Assembly: GCA_049366815.1 (NCBI GenBank)
Contig: JBMNCO010000220.1
Location: 1-50,624, forward strand
Length of the DNA: 50,624 nucleotides
Direction: 5' to 3'
DNA from: CAYNYM01 sp049366815
GTDB lineage: Bacteria > Desulfobacterota > DSM-4660 > Desulfatiglandales > HGW-15
Part shown: positions 1-7,755 of the stretch, one piece after another
Numbering within the stretch: position 1 is the stretch's first letter
Layout: the number at the start of each line of letters is the position of its first letter
Notes under the pieces: generated by a model
What the model saw: the letters and a program-made list of their open reading frames with translations, nothing else
Database searches by the model: none
What the model was told of the DNA's origin: nothing
Translations under genes and position numbers: made by a program

Positions 1-1
1 G

Positions 2-439
2 GTCTGCACCGCGTACCACTACGGCGTCCTCAATCCCATGAAAAGCCGCATAAAAGTCATGAAGTGGGAACCTGAGGGTCTCTATATCCCCGTAACCTGC
101 AACCACTGCCAGGACGCCCCCTGCATGAGCGCCTGTCCGGTCAAGGCCATTTATCGAGACAGGGACCTGGATACCGTCATGGTGGACCAAAACGCCTGCA
201 TCGGCTGCCGCACCTGCGTGGCGGTCTGCCCCTTCGGCGCCATGTCTTTCAATACCAAGGACCAGCAGGTCTTCAAGTGCGATCTGTGCGACGGCGATCC
301 CCAGTGCGTCCGGTTCTGCGACATAAAATGTATAGAGTATGTGGACGTACAGGAAGTCGCAGTTGAAAAGAAACGTGATTTTGCCGGCAAGATCCGCAAA
401 GCAAGGAAAGAGGAAGAGGGCTTTATGGCCCAGATGTAG
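2..439 (+). CDS. 4Fe-4S ferredoxin-type electron transfer subunit, 5' end outside window
   Basis: The reading frame is open to the left edge, so the first ATG (38) is internal. The residues before it read VCTAYHYGVLNPMKSR, which fits the usual C...H.G..NP..SRI stretch of HycB/CooF-like ferredoxins. Three cysteine groups follow: CX2CX4CX3CP, a classical CX2CX2CX3CP, and CX2CX5CX3C. This indicates several [4Fe-4S] clusters and a cytoplasmic electron-transfer role. Proteins of this kind are often encoded beside tungsten or molybdenum aldehyde:ferredoxin oxidoreductases. The facing thiF-moaD-mobB genes support that setting, but the oxidoreductase itself is not in view. The partner is therefore inferred. 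A terminator-like hairpin follows the stop. Confidence 0.85.
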   Translation, partial: VCTAYHYGVLNPMKSRIKVMKWEPEGLYIPVTCNHCQDAPCMSACPVKAIYRDRDLDTVMVDQNACIGCRTCVAVCPFGAMSFNTKDQQVFKCDLCDGDPQCVRFCDIKCIEYVDVQEVAVEKKRDFAGKIRKARKEEEGFMAQM

Positions 440-484
440 GATGAATGCCTGCGCCTGCTGAATCAGGGCGCGGGATTCCGATAG

Positions 485-531
485 TCACGAAAAGGGTTTC
501 AGGTTTCGACCGGAGGCCCTTTTTGCGTGAT
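485..531. terminator. Bidirectional terminator between convergent genes
   Basis: TCACGAAAAGGG (486-496 region) pairs with CCCTTTTTGCGTGA (517-530) around a loop of about 20 nt. The A and T tracts at the stem allow it to work on both strands. It lies between the stops of the ferredoxin gene and mobB. Confidence 0.6.
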
Positions 532-539
532 TGTCACGT

Positions 540-1247
540 TCAGGGCATCTCGATATCGACAGTCCCCCGCTTGAAGCCCTTGAGGCCTGAGATCATTCCC
601 TGGACGGTTTTTCTCAGGATAATGTTCATACCCTCGCTCAGGTCCGTCCTTTTCCCGTCGATCGTCAGGGTGATCACAGGCCGAAGGCAGGGGCAGGCAT
701 CCGGGGTCTTCCGACCCTGCAAGATCTCCCCGGCCAGGTCGTAACAGCTTTCATATCCACAAGCTCCACAATCCAGGCCCGGCAGCTTGAAGGCCTTCTC
801 GATCACAAGCCCGGCCATTTTCAGTATGTGATCAGGATTGGCGATGTCATAGTCCACAATATCCGGATCGAAACCGGCCGTGCAGATCTCCAGCCCCTTC
901 AGCAGGGTCTCTCTTTCCCCTGCATCCCGAAGGCAGACGATCCTGGGATAGGTTCTCTCTTTCTTGAATCCCTCCACCAAAACGACGGCCTCCCCGGTCC
1001 AGGCCAGGAGTTCCTCCAGGGACCGCTCCCCCTGAAAAATCATCTCCGTCTGTTCACCGGATACCGCTGCGACCATCTCGGCGTAGCGGCTGTACTTTCT
1101 GGAATCGGTGGCCGCAAAATCGAGGTTATCATGGGTATGCTTGATCACGGCCACCCTGCAGCCCATATCCCTCAACGCCCTGGCCAAGGCCACACCCAGC
1201 GTGGTCTTACCACTCTTTTTGAATCCCACAATGCCGACGACCTTCAT
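540..1247 (-). CDS. mobB: MobB-like molybdopterin-guanine dinucleotide GTPase fused to a 4Fe-4S domain
   Basis: 235 aa. Residues 1 to about 150 form a MobB P-loop GTPase with Walker A GFKKSGKT at residues 8-15 and the KHTHD motif that follows it in MobB. MobB assists attachment of the nucleotide to molybdopterin. Residues 160-185 carry CX2CX4CX16C, the pattern of the small FeS domain found in corrinoid and RnfB-type proteins. A tail of about 50 residues without recognised motifs follows. I placed the start at the ATG at 1247, preceded by GGAGATACGGT, rather than at the TTG five codons upstream. It is the last gene of the minus-strand group with moaD and thiF, which suggests cofactor supply to a Mo/W enzyme. 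The Fe-S part is not in the E. coli protein. Confidence 0.85.
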   Translation of the reverse strand: MKVVGIVGFKKSGKTTLGVALARALRDMGCRVAVIKHTHDNLDFAATDSRKYSRYAEMVAAVSGEQTEMIFQGERSLEELLAWTGEAVVLVEGFKKERTYPRIVCLRDAGERETLLKGLEICTAGFDPDIVDYDIANPDHILKMAGLVIEKAFKLPGLDCGACGYESCYDLAGEILQGRKTPDACPCLRPVITLTIDGKRTDLSEGMNIILRKTVQGMISGLKGFKRGTVDIEMP

Positions 1248-1392
1248 ACCGTATCTCCACAAATTGCCCGTTTCCCCTTGGTCAAATCCCGTTCATCAAT
1301 TCAAAAGGCCGTCCTTTGCAGGCGCGGCCCCTGAGCATCTCATTTTTTCTATATCAAATCATCCATCGGAATGGACCCACCGGATCTCCTGC

Positions 1393-1665
1393 CTAGCCTC
1401 CGGACAGCATCAGGGTAATATAAATCTCGTCCCCGTCCTTGACTTCCTTCTCAAGCTCATTGGGATAGGCGCTTTCCGAATTGATCCATATTTCATAGAG
1501 CTCATTGAGCTTTCCATTGGGGTAAAAGATCTCATCCTCCATGATGGGGTACTTTTCCGACAAATGCCTCAGGCACTCTTCAACCGTTGTCCCCTCCACC
1601 TCGATGACCGCCTGGTCATCCGTGAAGATGCGGTGGCTGCTGTGCACATGCACTTTCACACTCAT
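1393..1665 (-). CDS. moaD: MoaD/ThiS-family sulfur carrier protein
   Basis: 90 aa beta-grasp protein ending in Gly-Gly, the residues that are adenylated and thiocarboxylated in MoaD and ThiS. It would deliver sulfur during dithiolene formation of molybdopterin or tungstopterin. The ribosome site AAGGAG lies 7 nt before the ATG. The start follows the stop of the E1-like gene by 3 nt, so the two are almost certainly co-expressed, and the E1-like product is its obvious activating enzyme. A ThiS-like role cannot be excluded from sequence alone, but no thiamine genes are nearby and mobB is. Confidence 0.88.
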   Translation of the reverse strand: MSVKVHVHSSHRIFTDDQAVIEVEGTTVEECLRHLSEKYPIMEDEIFYPNGKLNELYEIWINSESAYPNELEKEVKDGDEIYITLMLSGG

Positions 1666-1668
1666 GTC

Positions 1669-2412
1669 CTACTCCTTTCTGTTTAGATCACCACAGTGTT
1701 CGCACTGCGGATTTCTCTTTACCTTGAATTCCGTGAAGGTCTGGGCCATTCCGTCGTAGAGCAAGAGCCTGCCGCTCAAAAGCCCGCCCATACCGACGAG
1801 AAACTTGACCACCTCCGTTGCCTGAATCGCACCAACCAAGGCCGGCGCCATACCGATCACGGGAAATTTTTCCTTGGGAAGGGGTCCCCGATACATACAT
1901 TGGAGGCAGGCCGTCTTGCCCGGGATAACGGTCATGACACGGCCCTCGAACCCACGCACCGCACCGTGGAAAAAGGGAATGTCCATTTCGACGGCTGTCC
2001 TGTTCAGCAGATACCTCGTAGGCAGATTGTCCATGGCATCCACGATGAGGTCACAGCCTTCCATGAGTTGGAAGACGTTATCCTCGGCGATCGTGGCCCG
2101 GACGGCCTCGATTTTGATTTCATGGTTCATCTCGGAGAGCTTTTCAAAGGCCGAATCCACCTTTCCCCGCCCGATATCACGATCCCAGTGGAGGATCTGA
2201 CGGTTGAGGTTGCTGATATCCACGGTGTCCTCGTCAATGATCCGTATAGTCCCCACACCGGCCGCTGCGAGATACACGGCAATGGGCGACCCCAGCCCTC
2301 CCACACCCGCGATCACGATTCTTGCCCGCTTGAGTTTCTCCTGCCCTTCTTCCCCGAACTCGGGAATCATAATTTGCCTGTCATACCGTTTCTTCTCATT
2401 CTCACTTAGCAT
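1669..2412 (-). CDS. moeB: MoeB/ThiF/HesA-family adenylyltransferase
   Basis: 247 aa E1-like enzyme. The ATP site GVGGLGSP is at residues 36-43, the NLNRQ motif at 68-72, and two zinc cysteine pairs are at C169/C172 and C237/C240. These are the conserved features of MoeB and ThiF. The enzyme adenylates the C-terminal glycine of its carrier, here the MoaD-like product encoded 3 nt downstream. It is the first gene of the thiF-moaD-mobB group. A promoter would lie upstream of 2412, next to the MITE-like element at 2462. The family assignment is firm, while the choice of MoeB over ThiF rests on the neighbours. Confidence 0.88.
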   Translation of the reverse strand: MLSENEKKRYDRQIMIPEFGEEGQEKLKRARIVIAGVGGLGSPIAVYLAAAGVGTIRIIDEDTVDISNLNRQILHWDRDIGRGKVDSAFEKLSEMNHEIKIEAVRATIAEDNVFQLMEGCDLIVDAMDNLPTRYLLNRTAVEMDIPFFHGAVRGFEGRVMTVIPGKTACLQCMYRGPLPKEKFPVIGMAPALVGAIQATEVVKFLVGMGGLLSGRLLLYDGMAQTFTEFKVKRNPQCEHCGDLNRKE

Positions 2413-2461
2413 ATGAGCAGAGGCCTCCCGTCACGTCTGATCGTTCTGTTAAGAATAAATC

Positions 2462-2749
2462 GTAACACTTTAGGCTCTTGAAAATTACCCTATCAAGGAG
2501 GGGCCATGGGAATCTCTTTTCAAAAACGAAAAAATCGGTGCCGGGGTGTCCGCATGGTCACCGGGCTTCGGGCGGACGGAGCACCACCGGGGAGACACCA
2601 TGAAAATCAAGGCCTGACAGCTACTGACACCGGTCCGCCGTCCGCCTAGGCTGCCCCGGCCATCTTAGTCTTTTCCATGGCCCTTCGTTTTTGAAAAGAG
2701 ACTCCCATGGCCGAAATTGCCGGGCTCTTTCAAACAGCTAAACTCATAC
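2462..2749. mobile_element. MITE-like element copy 1 (288 bp) with 8-bp target duplication
   Basis: One end begins GTAACACTTTAGGC and the other, read inward, begins GTATGAGTTTAGC. The element is flanked on both sides by the 8-bp direct repeat AATAAATC (2454-2461 and 2750-2757). A long inverted repeat (2501-2530 with 2684-2712, about 28 of 29 bases matching) lies inside, with a GC-rich core at 2531-2683. There is no transposase frame. Terminal GTA(A) and 8-bp duplications are typical of IS66-family elements, so a non-autonomous relative is inferred. Confidence 0.85.
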
Positions 2750-2821
2750 AATAAATCTAATTTCCATTTGATTGAGTGCAAGGGAAAACACCACTGCAGT
2801 GGCAAACTTCCTGATTAAATC

Positions 2822-2856
2822 AGGCAAATGGATTACAAGAACATGTAATCTTGCCT
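2822..2856. repeat. Inverted repeat in the leader region of the radical SAM gene
   Basis: AGGCAA pairs with TTGCCT and GATTACA (2831-2837) pairs with TGTAATC (2844-2850), with a 3-base bulge on one side. It lies about 230 bp before the radical SAM start. It could be an operator, a weak terminator or part of an old repeat. Apart from this hairpin and the MITE, the 2413-3086 interval shows nothing coding. Confidence 0.4.
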
Positions 2857-3086
2857 ATTTTGTTTGCCTTGTCAACACATTTAATATCTCCTTTCGCGCT
2901 TGATTGGCAATAGATTCGGCCCCTGGCGGAAAGGGCGGACATGGAAACCCGCCCCGGCATCTTCGACAGTTGAATTCAGGTGCACAAGGCGAATAAAAGG
3001 CTTTACAACCTCTCATCAATATGAAAAGTGTATAGACCTTCGAAAACCCCTAAACATCAAACCGTGTAAAAAGGAAAAAATTATTC

Positions 3087-4511
3087 ATGAAACCCCGGTA
3101 TATCCCGGCCCTCTCAGGCAAAAAAATAGCCGTCATCGCCAGTTACTTCGAGGGTGAATCCTACGGCCTCCTGGGACCCCAGATGGCCGCCACCCTTATC
3201 CAGGGCCTTACCCCCTTTGAATGCGTGGTCGTGGCCGTCACGCATGAAGACGACAAGACCCTGCTCAAGAAGGCCCTGTACGACTATTTCGGAAACGAAA
3301 GGCCGGTCATCGGTTTTTCAACCCACAGCGGGCGGGAGGATCTCTTCCTCCTCTCAAAAGAGCTCAGGGAGGAAGGGGCCTTCACGATCCTGGCGGGCCC
3401 CCAGGCCGATGTAGATTTCATGGGGGAGACGGGCTGGCCCGCACACCCTCACAGGTTTCGAGGGTTGTCCGGACACTTTTCCGTCGCCCTCCACGGCCCC
3501 GGGGAACAGGTGATCCCCTTGCTGGACCACCTCGAAGACGGCGACTGGAAAGGCTGCAGAGGCCTTCTCTATGTCGCAGAAAACGGGAAGATCGTCAAAA
3601 ACCCTGAAACCGGTTGGGACGAGCGTTTTCTCCGGGAGGTCAACTGGCAAAACCTCTATCGGCTCGGCCCGGACGGACTGACCAATCTGGAGATAAGCGC
3701 CGGGCAGGTCCTTCAGCACATCGGCTGTCCCCATGCGGCCCGAAGCACGCGGCTGGATGTGAACTATCCGGCCTATTTCCAGGGGAACGAACGAAAAAGG
3801 GTTGCAATCGAATTCAAGGGATGCAGCTTCTGTGACGTGGCCGTAGACAAGGGTTTTCACGGATCTCTCGACCTGGAGACCGTCCTGGCCCAGATTCAAT
3901 GCCTCCCCCTGGGCGAGGACGGCCGGCGCATTCCCTTTGAATTGATCAATGAAAACGCCCTGCCCGGCCTCCCCCGCCTCATGGATGAATCGGAGAAGAG
4001 AGGCCTTTTTCTTTCCCAGATCAATCTGACCCTGAGGGCGGACTGGCTCATCAAGACGGAGAACGCTCTGCGGGAGGCCCTTCAAAGGGCCCGCCGCATG
4101 CGGATGCGCATCCACCTCTCCTCTGTGGGTTTTGAGTCCTTCGACGACACGATCCTGCGCAACCTCAACAAGGGGGTCACACGGGATACCAACCTGAGGG
4201 CCATCCAGATCATACGCCAGATCAAGAGGGAATTTCCTTTCCAATGGACCTACGCGGCCAGGGACGGAGCGGTTCACGGCCTCATCCACCCCACCCCCTG
4301 GGACTCACCGGAGACCGCGGCGAACCTCCAGAAGGCCGTTGAAACGTACCACCTCTCCTCCGACATCCTCCCGCGGCACAGCGTTCCCCTGATCATTCAC
4401 CACGCCTCCGGACTGGCGGACTGGATCCGGGAAATAGAGCGGAGGGAAAAGCTCCGATATGAACGGTATGTCTCCGTGATCGGTTGGTGGGAAGAGGCCC
4501 TTCTGAAGTAA
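3087..4511 (+). CDS. Radical SAM/B12-type protein with a reduced cysteine motif
   Basis: 474 aa. The N-terminal 150 residues resemble a cobalamin-binding-like Rossmann domain, with GFSTHSGREDLFLL and an AGPQAD stretch. The later VGFESFDDTILRNLNKGVT segment is typical of the radical SAM barrel of MiaB/Elp3-like and B12-radical SAM proteins. The expected CX3CX2C cluster motif is not present: at residues 244-250 the sequence is KGCSFCD, with only C246 and C249. If the motif is aligned on those two cysteines, the first position is E242. Substrate and pathway are unknown. It appears to stand alone on the plus strand, preceded by a long non-coding stretch and followed by a bidirectional terminator. 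Confidence 0.75.
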   Translation: MKPRYIPALSGKKIAVIASYFEGESYGLLGPQMAATLIQGLTPFECVVVAVTHEDDKTLLKKALYDYFGNERPVIGFSTHSGREDLFLLSKELREEGAFTILAGPQADVDFMGETGWPAHPHRFRGLSGHFSVALHGPGEQVIPLLDHLEDGDWKGCRGLLYVAENGKIVKNPETGWDERFLREVNWQNLYRLGPDGLTNLEISAGQVLQHIGCPHAARSTRLDVNYPAYFQGNERKRVAIEFKGCSFCDVAVDKGFHGSLDLETVLAQIQCLPLGEDGRRIPFELINENALPGLPRLMDESEKRGLFLSQINLTLRADWLIKTENALREALQRARRMRMRIHLSSVGFESFDDTILRNLNKGVTRDTNLRAIQIIRQIKREFPFQWTYAARDGAVHGLIHPTPWDSPETAANLQKAVETYHLSSDILPRHSVPLIIHHASGLADWIREIERREKLRYERYVSVIGWWEEALLK

Positions 4512-4545
4512 AAAACTTATCGGGACGCGAACCCGAACAGCCGTG

Positions 4546-4588
4546 AAAAGGATGCCCCCGGGGGGGCTGGAAGATCTGTATCCTTTTT
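4546..4588. terminator. Bidirectional terminator between convergent genes
   Basis: AAAAGGAT (4546-4553) pairs perfectly with ATCCTTTT (4580-4587), with a GC-rich inner section. It lies between the stops of the radical SAM gene and the YopX gene and has T tracts in both directions. Confidence 0.7.
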
Positions 4589-4611
4589 GTCGGAACTCCG
4601 GTCAGACCGCG

Positions 4612-4998
4612 TTACTTATCCATGATGTCGGGATGTTCGTATCTGTTTCCGATCAGGCGCAGGAGATGGGGTTTCCAGGGAAGAGCCGTTCCCCGGTAAT
4701 CGACGACACAGAACCCTGCACTTTCCCCGCTCCATTTGACCGTGTGTGTCGACTGGGAGATACCGATCCTCCCGCAGGTGTCGTCTACCAGATCCCCTTC
4801 GTAGATCTCATCTCCATTCATGTCATAGTGCCCGGTAAACTGCAGGAGTTCACAGGATTCGAGCGGAAACACCCGCCTTTCTTCCTGATCGCCTCGGGAC
4901 CGGCGGACTGATATTTCCTCTTGCGAGAAATCTATGGCGTACACCTCCCACATCCGCTTTGTGTTCCAGTGCCATGCCCTGAATTTTGTGTATTCCAT
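4612..4998 (-). CDS. YopX family protein (phage-type)
   Basis: 128 aa. It shows the YopX pattern: KFRAWHWNTKRM near the N-terminus, then the hallmark QFTGHYDMNGDEIYEGDLVDD in mid-protein, a valine/tryptophan-rich strand (HTVKWSGES) and a C-terminal RLIGNRYEHPDIM. YopX proteins are small and found mainly in phages and prophages, with no established biochemical role. The start at 4998 is fixed by AGGAGG 8 nt upstream; the longer open frame to 5136 has no such site. No other phage genes are nearby, so it may be a remnant of an integrated phage or an isolated acquisition. Confidence 0.8.
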   Translation of the reverse strand: MEYTKFRAWHWNTKRMWEVYAIDFSQEEISVRRSRGDQEERRVFPLESCELLQFTGHYDMNGDEIYEGDLVDDTCGRIGISQSTHTVKWSGESAGFCVVDYRGTALPWKPHLLRLIGNRYEHPDIMDK

Positions 4999-5200
4999 GT
5001 TGGACAGCCTCCTGCTGAAATCAAGCGAAACGGAGTGGGACATCTCAGGCGAAAAAGCAAAGACGCACTGCCTCGTCCGTGATCCGCACCCGCTTTTTTT
5101 TAAAAGGAGAATAGGGAATATTTGCCTCAAGGTCAAGAATTGATAAAGGACATGTGCGTTGTTACCTTTTGAATAATCCGGCGATTCGGGTCTATATCAA

Positions 5201-5229
5201 TTGACACATAAGACCAAATATCCTATACT
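5201..5229 (+). promoter_or_regulatory. Sigma-70 type promoter for eutA
   Basis: A perfect TTGACA (5201-5206), a 17-bp spacer and TATACT (5224-5229). It lies about 155 bp before the eutA start in AT-rich DNA. Confidence 0.7.
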
Positions 5230-5323
5230 TTGAAAGTTTGATGTCAGGTTAGGATTTTTCATATCTTGATTGTGGTTTTTTTATGATTTTTTTAATTCAA
5301 ATGGATTTATGCGAAATCCTGAG

Positions 5324-5346
5324 GAGGACACACCTGACTTGTCCTC
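5324..5346 (+). promoter_or_regulatory. Leader hairpin upstream of eutA
   Basis: GAGGACA (5324-5330) and TGTCCTC (5340-5346) form a perfect 7-bp stem with a 9-nt loop. The stop-to-start gap and the upstream promoter place it in the 5' leader of eutA, about 40 nt before the start. The GGAGGA of the stem resembles a ribosome site but is too far from the ATG. Function unknown. Confidence 0.45.
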
Positions 5347-5385
5347 AATAAAAATGTGTAAAAAGGGGGCTTTTGAGAAACAGCA

Positions 5386-6825
5386 ATGGAAATAATGGAA
5401 ATCAGCAGAATTGAATTACTCTCGGTCGGCATTGATGTCGGCAGTTCGACCAGTCATCTGGTCTTTTCAAATCTGGTATTGGTCAGGGATGATAAATCTC
5501 CCACACGCCGTTTCCAGATTGAGGAAAGGAAAGTCCTTTATGAGGGAAGAATCATCCATACCCCTTTATTGGACGACAATACTATTGATACCAACATGTT
5601 GACTTCCTTTTTCAGGGAAGAGTGTAAACGTGCAGGAATTGACACATCCACTATTCAAACCGGGGCGGTGATCGTGACCGGGGAGACGGCCAAGAAACAG
5701 AATGCACCGCAAATAGCACAGGCGCTTTCCAATGATGCGGGAAAATTTGTCGCCGCAACCGCAGGACCCAATTTCGAGAGCCTTCTTGCGGCAATGGGAT
5801 CGGGGGCGACCGCCAGATCCAAAGAAAACCGCAACGTTGTCCTGTCCTGCGATATCGGGGGCGGGACCTCCAACCTGGCCATATCGAGGAACGGTGAGGT
5901 CCTCTCGACGAGTTGCATATCGATCGGTGGAAGATTGCTCGCCCTGGATAGGGAGGGAAGGATCAATCGCCTCAACGACCCGGCTGTAAAGATCATGCAG
6001 GACATCGGAATCGATTACAAAATGGGGGATCTGATCCCACAGGAGGATATCGAGAGGATCACATCAAGAATGGCCGAGGTACTGATTGAAGTGATGAAGG
6101 GACGTGCAGGTTCCCCTCTGGCAAGGCAACTCATGACAACCGATGATCTGGAGTACCCGGCCAAGATAGATGAATTTGTCTTTTCAGGTGGCGTGGCGGA
6201 GTTCATCTACGGCGGTGACGGGGACTACAATGATCTCGGGAAATCCCTTGCAGAAAAGATATGTGTGCTCACATCCCGATTGGGGTTAACCGTTGTGGAG
6301 CCTGTGAACAAGATCAGGGCAACCGTCATCGGTGCGGGGGCCTATTCACTGTCCATTTCCGGCTCATCAGGGTTTATGGATGAAAAAATCACCTTCCCCA
6401 TAAGCAATGTCCCTGTACTCAGGGTCGATGTGGATTACGATCATCTGAGCAGGGACTATATTGTCTCACGGGTGAACAGCGCCTTCCAGAGGTTTGATTT
6501 GACCGAGGGGCAGGAGGTCGTGGCCCTGTATTTCAAGGACCCTGTCCGGAACAACTATCCCATGCTGGAGTTGTTCGCCAAGTCCATGGAAGAGGCCCTC
6601 GCCAATTCCATAGGGAATGCATTGCCTGTTATCCTGATCTTTGAAAAGGATATTGCATGCAGTGTCGGCAATGTGATCAGGCGGGAAACCGAGCTGAAAA
6701 ACAATCTCCTGTCACTCGATGAATTGTCCCTGAATGACGGGGACTGGATCGATATCAGTGCACCGTTGGCAGGGTGTCAGGTCTTTCCCGTCACGGTAAA
6801 GTCCCTCGTTTTCCCGATGAATTAG
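5386..6825 (+). CDS. eutA: Ethanolamine ammonia-lyase reactivase EutA homologue
   Basis: 479 aa, the usual EutA length. It has the ASKHA-fold phosphate loops GIDVGSSTSHL near residue 16 and CDIGGGTSNLAI near 155, and the FSGGVAEFIYG adenosine-site segment. EutA is an ATP-dependent chaperone that exchanges damaged cobalamin out of ethanolamine ammonia-lyase in the cytoplasm. No eutB, eutC or microcompartment gene is in the window, so its client is not visible. It could serve a distant lyase or another B12 enzyme. It stands alone with its own promoter (5201) and a leader hairpin. Two close ATGs (5386 and 5395) are possible starts, and neither has a strong ribosome site. Confidence 0.85.
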   Translation: MEIMEISRIELLSVGIDVGSSTSHLVFSNLVLVRDDKSPTRRFQIEERKVLYEGRIIHTPLLDDNTIDTNMLTSFFREECKRAGIDTSTIQTGAVIVTGETAKKQNAPQIAQALSNDAGKFVAATAGPNFESLLAAMGSGATARSKENRNVVLSCDIGGGTSNLAISRNGEVLSTSCISIGGRLLALDREGRINRLNDPAVKIMQDIGIDYKMGDLIPQEDIERITSRMAEVLIEVMKGRAGSPLARQLMTTDDLEYPAKIDEFVFSGGVAEFIYGGDGDYNDLGKSLAEKICVLTSRLGLTVVEPVNKIRATVIGAGAYSLSISGSSGFMDEKITFPISNVPVLRVDVDYDHLSRDYIVSRVNSAFQRFDLTEGQEVVALYFKDPVRNNYPMLELFAKSMEEALANSIGNALPVILIFEKDIACSVGNVIRRETELKNNLLSLDELSLNDGDWIDISAPLAGCQVFPVTVKSLVFPMN

Positions 6826-7037
6826 CGTATCGGTGCGGGAAGACCGTTCCACCTGTGCATCCAGACTGACAAGGCTTCCCGTGCCCGCCCAACCGAACCC
6901 GGTCCCCTTTCCCGAGGGCCATGGAAAACTTCCCCGGCACAAGTTTTTCCCTGGAGACGGCTGATGTCCTCAGGATTTCCTGATCGAAAACGACATCGCG
7001 TCGTGGGAGAAGGGCTTGAGATGAGATCGCACGGTCC

Positions 7038-7754
7038 TCATTTTCTATCAGAGAGTTCCCTGGCCAGATCCGACAATTTGGCAAGCGACTCCCGCCCGGG
7101 ATAAGAAAGCGGCCCGGCGGGAGGGCTTTTCGCCTTTGAATGGTCGTCCTTCCGGGTTTCAAGCGCGAGCGGCTTTTGCGATTCGAGATTTCGCGCTATG
7201 GTTCGGGAAAGCTCCAGGATCTCATAGAGGACCTCCCGGTCGGATCGCAACCTTTGCGGCGGAGATGCCGGTTTTGGATCTGGAGCCAAGGACTCAAATC
7301 CAGGCCGGGATGCCTCTATGCTCCTCATTAACGCCTCCAACTCAAGACCGCCCAAATGCATCTCCCGTGACTTGGCGTTTATCGCCCGGACGAGGTTTGA
7401 CAGGCCCTTTTTGTCCACTCCGACTGACTGGAACTGTGCCAGCGGTCCGGACAGATCGGCGACCGAAAGGTCCACGACAACAGGAAAGATGGAGGATCGG
7501 TCGAGTCTGCTGAACAAGACCCCTGCCTCAAATACAAGCCAGGGAGCATTTATATTTTCTCTTGTCAGGGTCAGGATTGCGAATTGGGCGCTCTGAAGCG
7601 CCTTCCACTCCTTCGAAAACCAACCCATGCCGCCGTAACTGCCCCCTGAGGGGACATGCACGCTGAGCCAGGGCATCAATTGAGTCAACCACGGTCCCAG
7701 GAGACCGGCGGCCCTTTCGCTCACCTCCCCCGACCAGACGATAAAAAGATTCAT
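7038..7754 (-). CDS. TIR-domain protein, predicted NAD-processing enzyme
   Basis: 238 aa. Residues 1 to about 130 match bacterial TIR proteins: the opening strand LFIVWSGE, a tryptophan-rich helix, LTLTRENINAPWLVFEAG with Glu76 at the position of the catalytic NADase glutamate, and GPLAQFQ followed by LVRAIN. The rest is proline- and lysine-rich with a predicted helical end and no recognised sensor domain. No signal peptide or membrane segment is present. Many bacterial TIR proteins cleave NAD or make signalling molecules in anti-phage defence, which is family knowledge and not shown here. The ATG lies one base after the stop of the radical SAM gene, and its GGAGG ribosome site is inside that gene. 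It is therefore translationally coupled to the AmmeMemoRadiSam operon. Confidence 0.83.
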   Translation of the reverse strand: MNLFIVWSGEVSERAAGLLGPWLTQLMPWLSVHVPSGGSYGGMGWFSKEWKALQSAQFAILTLTRENINAPWLVFEAGVLFSRLDRSSIFPVVVDLSVADLSGPLAQFQSVGVDKKGLSNLVRAINAKSREMHLGGLELEALMRSIEASRPGFESLAPDPKPASPPQRLRSDREVLYEILELSRTIARNLESQKPLALETRKDDHSKAKSPPAGPLSYPGRESLAKLSDLARELSDRK

Positions 7755-7755
7755 G

